A DNA stretch of 37,187 nt. Source: Candidatus Ozemibacteraceae bacterium (GTDB lineage: Bacteria; Muiribacteriota; Ozemobacteria; Ozemobacterales; Ozemobacteraceae). The stretch lies in NCBI GenBank assembly GCA_937998695.1, contig CALLCO010000199.1, forward strand, positions 1-37,187. The letters are read 5' to 3'. This document shows, one piece after another, positions 1 to 8,656 of this stretch. A program made the position numbers and the translations under genes. Numbering within the stretch: position 1 is the stretch's first letter; the number at the start of each line of letters is the position of its first letter. The notes under the pieces were generated by a model, which worked only from the letters and a program-made list of their open reading frames with translations, did no database searches and had not been told where the DNA came from.

Positions 1-605
1 CGCCAAGCCAGGTTGAACAGGTGGGGCGACAGCAGGTAGAGGCCAACGAAGAACAAGGGGGCAAGCACGAAGGTCTGCAGATTGGAAATACCCGAGAACG
101 ACGCCCGGCCCAGCCAGAGGTCTTCGACCCCCATCCAGAGCAGCATGGGCGGGAAGAACAGGATGGGCAGGGACAGCCGTGCCCGGAAGAACTCGCCCGG
201 TGACTGGTCGGGGTGCAAGAGCGCCCGGAACGCCTGCTGGAAAACCCCCCGGCTCAGCCAGTGCAACCAGACGAACAACCCCGTCGAGACCAGCATCGGC
301 CAGGCCTGAGGCAAGACCCGATTCAGGGCGGGAAAGAGAAGCCGGCCGGGGGCCGACAGCGCCTGCAAGGCGACGATCCAGAGGACCACCCCCCATTGGA
401 AGAAGGCCTGCACGGTCAGGAAGGACACGTTCGGGCCGTCAGGGCCCTGGCGTTCCTCGAGCCATTCGGGCAGCAGCACCCAGAGCATGAGCAGCGTCAC
501 CCACAGCCAGAGCACGGCGAACGTGCCCGGCAGCAGGGCCAGGGTGCCTTCGGCTTCCACCGTGGCATAGGCCAGCAGGATCAGCGGCAAAAAAGCGGAG
601 ATCAT
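1..605 (-). CDS. Integral membrane protein, 3' end cut by the window (possible M48-type membrane domain)
   Basis: An open frame runs from ATG at 605-603 to the window edge without a stop, giving about 201 residues of an incomplete protein. The translation is dominated by hydrophobic stretches (about residues 2-18, 24-46, 62-82, 100-122, 142-166 and 180-199), so it is a polytopic membrane protein. Its last visible segment (a run of L and F ending SPHLFNLAWR) resembles the membrane part that precedes the catalytic domain in some M48 zinc proteases, but the HExxH region, if any, lies outside the window. It is transcribed in the same direction as the preceding operon, 385 bases downstream of it, and could be its last member or a separate unit. 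The frame is also open a little upstream of the chosen ATG. The coding call is fairly sure; the family is a guess. Confidence 0.55.
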   Translation of the reverse strand, partial: MISAFLPLILLAYATVEAEGTLALLPGTFAVLWLWVTLLMLWVLLPEWLEERQGPDGPNVSFLTVQAFFQWGVVLWIVALQALSAPGRLLFPALNRVLPQAWPMLVSTGLFVWLHWLSRGVFQQAFRALLHPDQSPGEFFRARLSLPILFFPPMLLWMGVEDLWLGRASFSGISNLQTFVLAPLFFVGLYLLSPHLFNLAW

Positions 606-990
606 CGGCGTTCCCGGAGGCCGACCCCGATCAGGTCGGAAAACCCCCCTCGCCCCCACGAAGAGCGACGCATAACGCCCGTTTCGCGCACCACCACGGG
701 GCCAACCGACACGAGGTGGGAAGTGGGAGAGACGCGCCAGCCCCGCGGACGCCAGAATGGCACAGCCCTCGCCGCATGGCCGGCCCCCGGGAAGCTCCAT
801 CCTGAATGCCGTGGGAGAACGGCGGGACGGGGACGGAAAGCCGCTTTCGGCCCTGCTGGTGAGGGGCCGCCCCACGACAGACACGGATCGTCCGTTCGAG
901 CGAGAGCCCGATGGCCCGACCCCGGCGAGACAAGCCGGCCGCCCCTGACGGTGCCCCTGGCGGCGGCCTCGACGGGCGACATGGCGGCGG
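606..990. other. 385-base gap between operon end and membrane gene
   Basis: No coding frame here is credible. The open frames on both strands have arginine/proline-rich translations typical of GC-rich non-coding or out-of-frame sequence. I see no strong terminator with a T-run after the operon stop at 991, and no convincing promoter. A short inverted repeat (CCGACC / GGTCGG) lies just before the start of the gene ending at the window edge. Confidence 0.5.
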
Positions 991-2313
991 TCAGGTCTTG
1001 CGCTCCTTCTTCTTGGCGGCGGGGAACAGGATGTTGTTGAGGATCAGCCGGTAGCCGGGGCTGTTCTTGTGCAACTCGAGGCGGGTCGGCCCTTCCCCGA
1101 CGATGTGGCTGACGTCGGCGGGATCGTGCCCGCCGAGGAACGAGAAACTGCCCTTCCCGAAATCCCCCCGCAGGTATTTTACCGAGATCCCATCGTTGTT
1201 CTCGGCCAGGATGGTGACGGAAGGCTTCAGCAGGCTCTTGCGGAAAGCGGTCGTCTGGCCGAAGAAGCCGTCGATGACGTTGCGGTGGCACTGGGTCAGC
1301 ATGGTCGGAATGGGGTCGATCTTGGCCGAGAACTCGAACAGCTTGAAGGTGCCGGGGTCACCCATGTAGTTGTTCGACACGTCGATATCGGAGAACTCGT
1401 AGATCATCGGGTCGGGAATCAACTTGAATCCAGTGAACGCCAGCGATTCACCGTAGTCGAGCTTGGACTCGTACAGCGGGTCGATGGGATCGCCGTCGAG
1501 TTCCGGAGCCACGATGTCGGTGCCGTTGGCGGCAAGCGCGATGTCCAGGGTATCGACGGCCGAACACATGGCGAACAAAAACCCCCCGTTCTGGACGAAC
1601 TTCTTGATGCCGCGCGCCACCGCCAGTTTCAGCTCCGTCACCTTGCGGAACCCATGTTTCTGCGCATCGAGCTGGGCCCGCGTCACCTGCTTGCGGTACC
1701 AGTCGGCGAACCGGAAACTGCCGTAGAACTTCCCGAATTGCCCGGTGAAATCCTCGTGATGCAGGTGGACCCAGTCGTATTTGGCCAGGTCACCGGCCAA
1801 TACCTCTGAATCATAGAATTTCGCAAAGGGGATCTGCGCATATTCGAGGACGAGGGTTACCGCGTCATCCCACGGTTCGGCATAATCAGGAGAATAAACG
1901 GCCACCTTGGGCGCCTTTTCCAGCAGGACGCGTTCCATGTTCTCGTCCTCGATGCGGGCGAAAATGGCCAGTGCCTCGTCCTCGCTGATCGGCTCGACCC
2001 GGACGCCCACCTCGCGGGCCCGGTCACGCAGGGCCGGCAGATCGTCGCACAGGAAGGACCCGTACCGATAGTTCAACAACCATTCGACGTCGATGCCATG
2101 CTTGTCGAGAGCGTGGTATGCCAATCCGTAGGCCCGCAGGTGGTCGGTCTGCGCGTCATCCATCGGAATGAGCAGACGCCCGGCCAGGACAGCCCCGGCC
2201 CAGGGCCAGGCCAGCAGCAGGGCGATCCACAGGCCCAGGGCCAGGCCTCGCCGCCCCCGTCTCACATCTTTGCTCGCATCCCGTATCGTCGTTGCTGATC
2301 GCCGTCGGTTCAT
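991..2313 (-). CDS. Exported protein of the family often misnamed 'asparagine synthetase B'
   Basis: The 440-residue product has a basic N-terminus, one hydrophobic segment (about 24-44) and then a long soluble domain, so it is probably exported or membrane-anchored. The motifs LIPMDDAQTDHLRAYG, WLLNYRYGSF, YDWVHLHHEDFTGQ and NSPGYRLILNNILFPAAKKK match a family common in Bacteroidota that databases often label asparagine synthetase B. I see no glutamine amidotransferase N-terminal Cys and no ATP-pyrophosphatase signature, so that name should not be used. The central part (GGFLFAMCSAVD) recalls the glutamine-amidotransferase-like fold of DUF4159 proteins. Its ATG overlaps the TGA of the preceding TPR gene (ATGA at 2310-2313), so it is translationally coupled as a late gene of the MoxR/VWA operon. 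The biochemical role is unknown. Confidence 0.85.
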   Translation of the reverse strand: MNRRRSATTIRDASKDVRRGRRGLALGLWIALLLAWPWAGAVLAGRLLIPMDDAQTDHLRAYGLAYHALDKHGIDVEWLLNYRYGSFLCDDLPALRDRAREVGVRVEPISEDEALAIFARIEDENMERVLLEKAPKVAVYSPDYAEPWDDAVTLVLEYAQIPFAKFYDSEVLAGDLAKYDWVHLHHEDFTGQFGKFYGSFRFADWYRKQVTRAQLDAQKHGFRKVTELKLAVARGIKKFVQNGGFLFAMCSAVDTLDIALAANGTDIVAPELDGDPIDPLYESKLDYGESLAFTGFKLIPDPMIYEFSDIDVSNNYMGDPGTFKLFEFSAKIDPIPTMLTQCHRNVIDGFFGQTTAFRKSLLKPSVTILAENNDGISVKYLRGDFGKGSFSFLGGHDPADVSHIVGEGPTRLELHKNSPGYRLILNNILFPAAKKKERKT

Positions 2314-4805
2314 TTCTTCCCCTGGGAGGCCTTGGCCCGCATCAGATCGGCCAGGGCCAGTTTGGCGCGCCGGGCGCGCAGATCACCGGGATACCGGTCG
2401 AGAAACTCTTTGTAGTGGTCGGCCAGCACCTCGGGGGCGGCCCCGGTTTCCCGCAGCAGACGGCCACGGGCAATCCACAGGTCAGGGGCCAGCCAGTGAG
2501 CCGGATTGAGCCGCACGAACCCCTCGACCTCTTTCAGGGCCGTCTGGGGGTCGGCCGTGAATTCGGCCTCCACCAGCAGGGCACGAGCCCGGGCGTCGCG
2601 CCCGAACGCCGACTCGGAGGCGACGGTCGCCACCTCATTCCATAGAGACAGGGCGACGGCGGTGCTGCCGACCAGGGCGGCCCGCTCAGCCGCCAGGTAT
2701 TTCTTCAAGGGGTCGAGGTCACCGACCGAGCCCATGGTCAGGGTCAGCGCCAAGTGCAGGCCGTCATTCATCCACATCGACTCGGGGTTGGTCGAGGTCA
2801 GCTCACGCAGCTTGTCGAGAGCTTCCTGGAACTGGCCCTTCTGGGCCAGCAGCCACCCCTCTTCATACTGCAGCCGGGCAACGGCTTCCGAGCCGAGTTC
2901 AGTAAGGTCAAACAGGGCATCGAACTCATCCTCGGGGGTGTACCCGTCGAACTCGGGGGGCACTGGGGGGCCGCCCCCAGGCAAGCGGCGCACTCCAGGA
3001 CGGGGGGCCGGCCCCTGCCCGGTGGCCATCTGACGGGCCCGCCCGAGTGCCTGTTCGGCGGCCTTCATCTCGCCGAGAGCCGCCTGCAGACGCATGGTCA
3101 TCAGCCAGGCGTCGAAAGTCACCCCGGGAGCCGCGGCTGCGCTCTGACTTCCCGTGACCCGGCCTAGCCATGCGAGAGCGGGACCCACCCGGGCGAAGCG
3201 CTCCCAGGCGAGGCGAGCCATTTCCACCAGGAGCCTGTTCTGCAACCCGACATCCGCGACGGCCGGCAGGGCCACGGTGGCCGACGCCTCGGCCAGGGCC
3301 TCTTCGGCCTGGGCGTCGGTCTGGTCGGGCAGGGTCAGCAGAATGAGCTGCAGCCGCAAGCCCAGGGACCCCGCGCGCTCCTGCTTGATCAACCCCAGAA
3401 TCACCGCCCGCAGGAACGGGGTCGGGTGGGTGAACGACTCCTGGCGGATCCGTTCGTAGACCAGTTCCTGGACGGTGCCGTCCCCCGCGGTCAGGCCCAG
3501 CAGGTCGGGCAGGCAGGCCACATCTGCATCCCGGAACCACATCTCGATGAGGGCCCGGCGCACCGCCAGGGTCGGCGTGGCCCGCAACGCCCCCTTCAGC
3601 AGCGAGGCGAGGTCGAACTCGGGCGACCGGTTCTCGTAGAGTTTGTCGAAGACCTCGGTCTTGTAGACTCCGTTGACCAGGGTCAGGAAATACTCGGCCA
3701 GCGCCTCGTACTTGCGGCCCAACGCCTCGAGCACCCCCGCCTTCTCCTCGGCGAACTGGGTGGGGTTGCCGAACAACTGCCGGGCTTCGGCGAACGCGGC
3801 GAGGGCTTCCTCATACAGCCGGTGTTCGATGAACACCTCGACGAGCAGCTGGAAGCCTTCCGTCCCCAGCGCCCCGCGCTTCTGGAAGTGCCCCCGCCAC
3901 TCGCGCACCGCCTCGTCCTGGCGCCCCAGCAGGAACAGGCAGCGCCCGGCCGCCTTGGCGTATTCCCACTGGTCGGGAAACATGTTCTGCAGCAGGCGCA
4001 GGGATTCGAGCGCCCGCGCCGGATCGTTGCGCCCCTGGTCGATCTGGGCGAGCTTGCGCAGCAGGCGCAGTTCGCCCGCCGTCTCTTTTGCCTCCCGCAG
4101 CAGGGTGGCCGCCTTCTCGGTCTCTTTCAAAGCGAGGTGGCAGTCGGAGACGAAATCGAGGTAATCGACGGTGCGGTAGCGGGCCCGCCGCTGCTCGATC
4201 AGGGTGCGCAACCCCTCGACCCGCCCCTGCCGGATGGCCATCTGCAGCAGGTCGTTGAACACGTCGGGCCGGGCGGTGCGCTCGAGCAAGCCCTCGAGCA
4301 GCAACCGGGCCTCGTCGGGCTTGCCCGACGACAGGTAGAACCGGGCCAGCCGCCGCCCAATCTCGACATCGCCGGGATTTTCCTGCCACCATTTCTCGAG
4401 CAGGTCGAGGCCGGCCTTGTAGCGATGCAGTTCGAACAGCAGGTCGAGCAGCATCTCGCGCGCGTTGTGGAACTCGCCGCGCGCCGACTCGTCGGTGACC
4501 AGGGAAGTTAACACCTCGACGGCCCGGTCGAACTCACGCAGGTCCTTGCAGACACGGGCCAGCTCGAGGCGAACCCGCGGCGTCAGGGGATGTTTCGGGA
4601 AACGCCGCGCGATCTCCTCGAGACGGGTGCGGGCGGGCTGCAACCGCCGTTGAGCATATTCTCCCATGGCGTCGTTGAACAGCATCACGGCCTCGTTGGG
4701 GTCGCCGGACGCCTCCGGGGCCTGGGCCAAGCTCCGTCCCCCCAGGCCCAGGAAGGCCGCCAGCAGGAGAAGTCCCGCCAGCCATCGCCGTGCCGCCCCG
4801 GTCAT
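2310..4805 (-). CDS. Exported tetratricopeptide-like repeat protein (831 aa)
   Basis: An N-terminal signal peptide (about residues 1-28, leucine-rich, ending SLAQA) is followed by about 800 residues of helical hairpin repeats. Typical TPR spacing is seen early (FPKHPLTPRVRLELARVC; DRAVEVLTSL) and at the C-terminus (LRELTSTNPESMWM; EGFVRLNPAHWLAPDLWIARGRLL). Such proteins act as periplasmic scaffolds. In classical Bat operons a TPR protein (BatC-like) accompanies the VWA proteins, and this gene takes that place here, although it is much longer. It overlaps both neighbours by four bases (ATGA at 4802-4805 and 2310-2313). No catalytic motif is visible. The repeat class comes from pattern reading, not a profile search. 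Confidence 0.85.
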   Translation of the reverse strand: MTGAARRWLAGLLLLAAFLGLGGRSLAQAPEASGDPNEAVMLFNDAMGEYAQRRLQPARTRLEEIARRFPKHPLTPRVRLELARVCKDLREFDRAVEVLTSLVTDESARGEFHNAREMLLDLLFELHRYKAGLDLLEKWWQENPGDVEIGRRLARFYLSSGKPDEARLLLEGLLERTARPDVFNDLLQMAIRQGRVEGLRTLIEQRRARYRTVDYLDFVSDCHLALKETEKAATLLREAKETAGELRLLRKLAQIDQGRNDPARALESLRLLQNMFPDQWEYAKAAGRCLFLLGRQDEAVREWRGHFQKRGALGTEGFQLLVEVFIEHRLYEEALAAFAEARQLFGNPTQFAEEKAGVLEALGRKYEALAEYFLTLVNGVYKTEVFDKLYENRSPEFDLASLLKGALRATPTLAVRRALIEMWFRDADVACLPDLLGLTAGDGTVQELVYERIRQESFTHPTPFLRAVILGLIKQERAGSLGLRLQLILLTLPDQTDAQAEEALAEASATVALPAVADVGLQNRLLVEMARLAWERFARVGPALAWLGRVTGSQSAAAAPGVTFDAWLMTMRLQAALGEMKAAEQALGRARQMATGQGPAPRPGVRRLPGGGPPVPPEFDGYTPEDEFDALFDLTELGSEAVARLQYEEGWLLAQKGQFQEALDKLRELTSTNPESMWMNDGLHLALTLTMGSVGDLDPLKKYLAAERAALVGSTAVALSLWNEVATVASESAFGRDARARALLVEAEFTADPQTALKEVEGFVRLNPAHWLAPDLWIARGRLLRETGAAPEVLADHYKEFLDRYPGDLRARRAKLALADLMRAKASQGKK

Positions 4806-7800
4806 CGGCCGCCTCCATACAGGCTGAGCGACTTGAAGTAGTCGTTCAGCTGCGTTTCATACGATTTCGGGAAGTCTTCCTTCAGATCGCTGAGGAAGTC
4901 CCGTGACAAGTCGCGGGTGTCGGTGCCGATCTCGGGCAGGGGCTTGTCGGCCCGGGGTTGCTTGACCTCGGAAGCCTTCTCGGCCTTGCGTTCCTCGCTC
5001 TCCTCGTCCCGGTTGCGCAACGATTTCTGCGCCTTGAGCATGCGGTCGTAGACAGATTTTTGCTTCTCGGCAACCTCACGTTTCATGTTCGGATCGAGGA
5101 TCTGGGTTTCGAGATCCTTCATGTCCCGCAGCACGTCGTCCATGCGGCCGAGCAGCTGGCGTTGCTGCTTCCCCTCGCGCATCATCTGTTCGAGCGCTTC
5201 GCGGATCATGCGCTGTTCAAGGGCCATCTGGCGCATCGCCTCGAGGGTCTTCTGGTCGCGGCCCGACATCTGCTGCTGCATGCTCTTCTGGTAGAGGCTG
5301 AGCTGGCGGCGGGTGAGGTCTTTGAACTGCTGCAGGAAGTTGCGGGGGTCGTTGCTCTGTGCCTGCGAGGACTGGGGCGGCAAGTCCTGGGCCCGCATCA
5401 GGTCCATGGCCAGCAGGTTGAACCGCCGGATCACCTCGCGCTGCTGTTGGCGTGATTGCCCGAGGGCGCGGTCCTCGAGGTTCTTGACGATCTCCGAGAA
5501 GATGCCCTGCACACCCTTGAGGGAATCGAGCACCTCGGGGTCGACCATGAAACTGGTGCGCACCAGGGTTTCGAGGCCCTCTTCGAGCGATTTTGCCTGG
5601 TCTTTGACCAGCACCTGCAAAACCGAGACCTCGTCGATCGTCCCTTCGATGGCGGGGCGCTGACCTCGCATGAACTGGTCGGGCAAGCCCTGCAGCTGCT
5701 GCAACAGGAACTCCTGGTCCCGCGAGACCTGGATAGCCCGCCGGATGAACCGCGACAGGTCAAGCTGGGGCGCTGCCCCGCCGCCCGAACAGGCCTGGCA
5801 GATCTTCTGACCGTCCTTGCGCAAGGCCTCCAGGAACTTCAGCATCTGCTGCTGCCCCTGCTGGGCGCGGTCGAGATTCTGCGTTTCGAGGTCTTTCTTG
5901 ATGTCGTCGGCCGTCTTGCGGAAATCCTGCTGTTCGAGCTGGTCGCGCAGGTTCTTCAGGTCTTCCTTGGCGGGGTGGTCCTGCTGTCCGGGGGCGGGCT
6001 TCTTCTCGGCCAGCTCCTTCGACTGCTTCTGCAGTTCGGACAGTTCCTCCTTGATCTTCTCCTGCTGGCGGGCGAGATCCTTCAGGCGGCTGCGGTCTTC
6101 CTCGGACAGGCCGCCTTTCTGTTGCTGCTCGAGGGCCGCCGTCTCCGAGGCCAGCTCCTGTTGCTGCCGGGCCAGCTCGTCGAGCCGCTTCTGCTCGTCG
6201 GCCGACAGGCCGCCTTCCTTGCGCTTCCGCTCGAGGGCGGCGGTTTGCGAGGCCAGTTCGGCCATCTTCTGCGGCAGCTCGGCCAGCTGCTGTTTCTCCT
6301 GATCGCTGAGGCCGCCTTCCTGTTGCTTTTTCTGCAGGGCAGCCGCTTCCGAGGCCAGTTGTTCGGCTTGCCGGGCCAGTTCGTCGAGTTTGGCCTGTTC
6401 CTCGGGGGACAAGCCGCCCTGCTGCTGCTTCTGCTGCAACCCGGCCGCCTCGGAGGCGAGGGTGGCCTGGCGCTGGCGCAGCTCCTCGAGCCGCTTCTTC
6501 TGCTCGGGGGTCAGCCCGCCGGCCTGCTGCTGCTTCTGCTGCAGTGCTGCCGTCTCGGAGGCGATCGCCTCCTGGCGGCGCTTGAGGTCTTCGAGGGCCT
6601 GCCCCAGCGAATGCATCTTCATCTCGTCGCGCAGCTGGGTCAGCAGTTCGACGGTGCGGTCGAGTTCCTTCAGGTAGTTGTCCATCTTGAAGGCTTCCTC
6701 GAACTTCTCCATGTCTTTGGGGTCGAGTTTCATGGCCTGCAGCGAATCGCGTAACTGCTGCATCAGCCGTTTGCCCTCGTCGTCGAGGACCTGGTCCATC
6801 AGTTGGTTGATCTTCTGCAGCTTCTCGATCGCCTCGGGCGACGAAAAAGGGTTCTGCTCGAGATTGCGCTGGATCTGCTCGAACTTCTCGAGGATCTCCT
6901 GCGCCTCGCGATCGCGCATCTCCCCTTCCTTGATGGCCTGTTCGAGCTCCTGCTCGGTCTGCGGATCGAGCTTGCCTTCGTGCTTGATCTTCTCGTAGGT
7001 TTTCTTCAGCGACTCGCGCCGGGTCTTCTGTTCCTGCAGGAGGTGGCGCAACTGGGAGGTCACGTCACCCTGGGCCTCGTCATCCCCCCGGTAGACGTCG
7101 AGCATCGAGGGAATGGCCACCTTGAAGGTCGGGGTGGTTGCCACGTTGGCGACCGGCTGACGGGCATCATCGGCCTTCACGTAGTAGGCGATCTCCGTGC
7201 CGGGAGCCACTGCCAGGGTGTCGAGCATCCAGGGATAGTCGACCTCGAATTCCTTGACCGGGGTCAGATCGGGCTTCATGTTGAGGGGAATGACGTGCCG
7301 GCGGTCGCCCACCGAGTAGTAGAGCACCGTTCCGGCCACGCCGAAATCGTCTTTCGCCACCACCTTGAGATCGAGCCGTTTGCTCTTGGGGAACGGCAAA
7401 TCGGCGGCGGGGCGCAGGATGGTGACGGTCGGCGAGGCATCATGGATGGCGGTGATCTGGTACCGGACCGGCTTCTCGTTGGTCAGCCCGAATTCATTGC
7501 GCAACAGGAGCGAGAAACGGGTGTCGGTCGCCACCTCGAACGTGGTGCGGAACCCATCCCCATGCACCAGTTCGCAAGTCTGGGTGGCACCCGGCTCGAG
7601 CGACACCTCGACCGTCTTCATCCGCTGGCTGGCCTCGCCTTCGATATCGATGCGAGTGCCGACGAGGACCGTGCAGTCGCCCATCCCCTCGGGGAGCTTC
7701 TCGGGTTGCGAAGCGAGATAGGCGGGATGGTGGATGGTCACCTGCAGCCGCTTCACCTCGGGGCGGGGCACGACGGTGACCGCGAAGCGTTCCGAGACGA

Positions 7801-8647
7801 ACCGCTCGGCGGTGACCTGGTAGTCGGTCGATTCCTGCAGGCCGGTCAGGGTGTAGACGTAGCGGGCTCGCGAGGCCGACTCATCGGGATACATCTCGGT
7901 GGGTGTCCCCTCGGGGGCCCCCGGGCGGAAGAGCACCAACACCGGATCACGTTCGAGAGGCTGGTTGGGTACCGCGCTGATCTGGAGATGGTCGCCGCGA
8001 GCCACCAGAGCGTTGCCCGGATAGATGACCAGTTCGAGGTGGGAAAACGCGGCCAGGTCGGCGAAGGGCAGCACCAGGCGCAGCGCCCCCCGCTTCACCT
8101 CGCGGGGAGCGATCCCCGTCCACAAACCCAGCAAAACGGCCAGGCCCACCAGGGTGGCAAGGGCGCGCCGGCGCGAGAAGCGGCCGAGCGCCAGGCCCAG
8201 GTCCTCATCGGACAGGTCCTCGGCCGCCTGGGCGACCGTCAGCTTGCGCAGAGCGGCCGAGGTGCCGGGTTCCTCGGGGGCGGTCTGGAACTCGGCCGCG
8301 CTCGACAGCCCTGACCGAAAGCGAGGGGCCGCTTCCTCGATCTCGACGGCGGCCGCGACCGGCCCGGGCGGGGTGAGGAACACCCGCAGGGTCAAAAACA
8401 GCCCCCCGCCCGCCGTCGCGTAGAGCAGGGCGGCGAACAGCCAGCGCAGGAATTCCGACTGGATCGGGGTGCGCTCGACCAGCAGGAAGACGAGCAGCAG
8501 GCCGGCCAGGCCGGCCAGCGTCCAGAATCCACGCTGCAGGAAGACCCGCACCTGCCGGGAGCGGGTGTAGGAGATCAGCAACCGCTCGAGCTGGTCGCGC
8601 CGTTCGGGATAGGCGGCAAGCAGTTGCCGGGTCTTGCGTTCATCCAT
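4802..8647 (-). CDS. DUF4175-like membrane protein with a giant coiled coil (1281 aa)
   Basis: Two or three N-terminal membrane segments (about residues 40-57, 69-90 and 160-180) are followed by a beta-rich extracytoplasmic region (about 190-500) and a very long charged coiled coil (about 510-1230). The architecture matches the DUF4175 proteins that accompany MoxR/VWA/DUF4159 genes in Planctomycetota and relatives. Residues 685-854 contain five tandem repeats of 33-35 residues. After them comes a CQAC motif in a Gly/Ala-rich linker (near 5775-5800) and a Met/Gln-rich helical C-terminus. The start ATG lies nine bases after the DUF4159 stop with a GAGGTG ribosome site; the stop overlaps the TPR gene. 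It likely spans the inner membrane as a scaffold that the VWA proteins bind. No enzymatic motif was seen. Confidence 0.85.
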   Translation of the reverse strand: MDERKTRQLLAAYPERRDQLERLLISYTRSRQVRVFLQRGFWTLAGLAGLLLVFLLVERTPIQSEFLRWLFAALLYATAGGGLFLTLRVFLTPPGPVAAAVEIEEAAPRFRSGLSSAAEFQTAPEEPGTSAALRKLTVAQAAEDLSDEDLGLALGRFSRRRALATLVGLAVLLGLWTGIAPREVKRGALRLVLPFADLAAFSHLELVIYPGNALVARGDHLQISAVPNQPLERDPVLVLFRPGAPEGTPTEMYPDESASRARYVYTLTGLQESTDYQVTAERFVSERFAVTVVPRPEVKRLQVTIHHPAYLASQPEKLPEGMGDCTVLVGTRIDIEGEASQRMKTVEVSLEPGATQTCELVHGDGFRTTFEVATDTRFSLLLRNEFGLTNEKPVRYQITAIHDASPTVTILRPAADLPFPKSKRLDLKVVAKDDFGVAGTVLYYSVGDRRHVIPLNMKPDLTPVKEFEVDYPWMLDTLAVAPGTEIAYYVKADDARQPVANVATTPTFKVAIPSMLDVYRGDDEAQGDVTSQLRHLLQEQKTRRESLKKTYEKIKHEGKLDPQTEQELEQAIKEGEMRDREAQEILEKFEQIQRNLEQNPFSSPEAIEKLQKINQLMDQVLDDEGKRLMQQLRDSLQAMKLDPKDMEKFEEAFKMDNYLKELDRTVELLTQLRDEMKMHSLGQALEDLKRRQEAIASETAALQQKQQQAGGLTPEQKKRLEELRQRQATLASEAAGLQQKQQQGGLSPEEQAKLDELARQAEQLASEAAALQKKQQEGGLSDQEKQQLAELPQKMAELASQTAALERKRKEGGLSADEQKRLDELARQQQELASETAALEQQQKGGLSEEDRSRLKDLARQQEKIKEELSELQKQSKELAEKKPAPGQQDHPAKEDLKNLRDQLEQQDFRKTADDIKKDLETQNLDRAQQGQQQMLKFLEALRKDGQKICQACSGGGAAPQLDLSRFIRRAIQVSRDQEFLLQQLQGLPDQFMRGQRPAIEGTIDEVSVLQVLVKDQAKSLEEGLETLVRTSFMVDPEVLDSLKGVQGIFSEIVKNLEDRALGQSRQQQREVIRRFNLLAMDLMRAQDLPPQSSQAQSNDPRNFLQQFKDLTRRQLSLYQKSMQQQMSGRDQKTLEAMRQMALEQRMIREALEQMMREGKQQRQLLGRMDDVLRDMKDLETQILDPNMKREVAEKQKSVYDRMLKAQKSLRNRDEESEERKAEKASEVKQPRADKPLPEIGTDTRDLSRDFLSDLKEDFPKSYETQLNDYFKSLSLYGGGR
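6086..6595 (-). repeat. Five tandem 33-35-codon repeats inside the coiled-coil gene
   Basis: Each unit starts L-x-E/D-L, carries (A/L)ASE(A/T)AALxxK/Q in its middle and ends GGL(S/T)xxE/Dxxxx. Unit lengths are 35, 34, 34, 34 and 33 residues, which adds exactly to residues 685-854. The units are similar but not identical in DNA, so the array is old enough to have diverged or is under selection. A sixth, degenerate unit follows (LKDLARQQEKIKEEL). The GGLS turn at regular 34-residue spacing breaks the heptad pattern once per unit. Confidence 0.9.
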
Positions 8648-8656
8648 CGGGGCACC

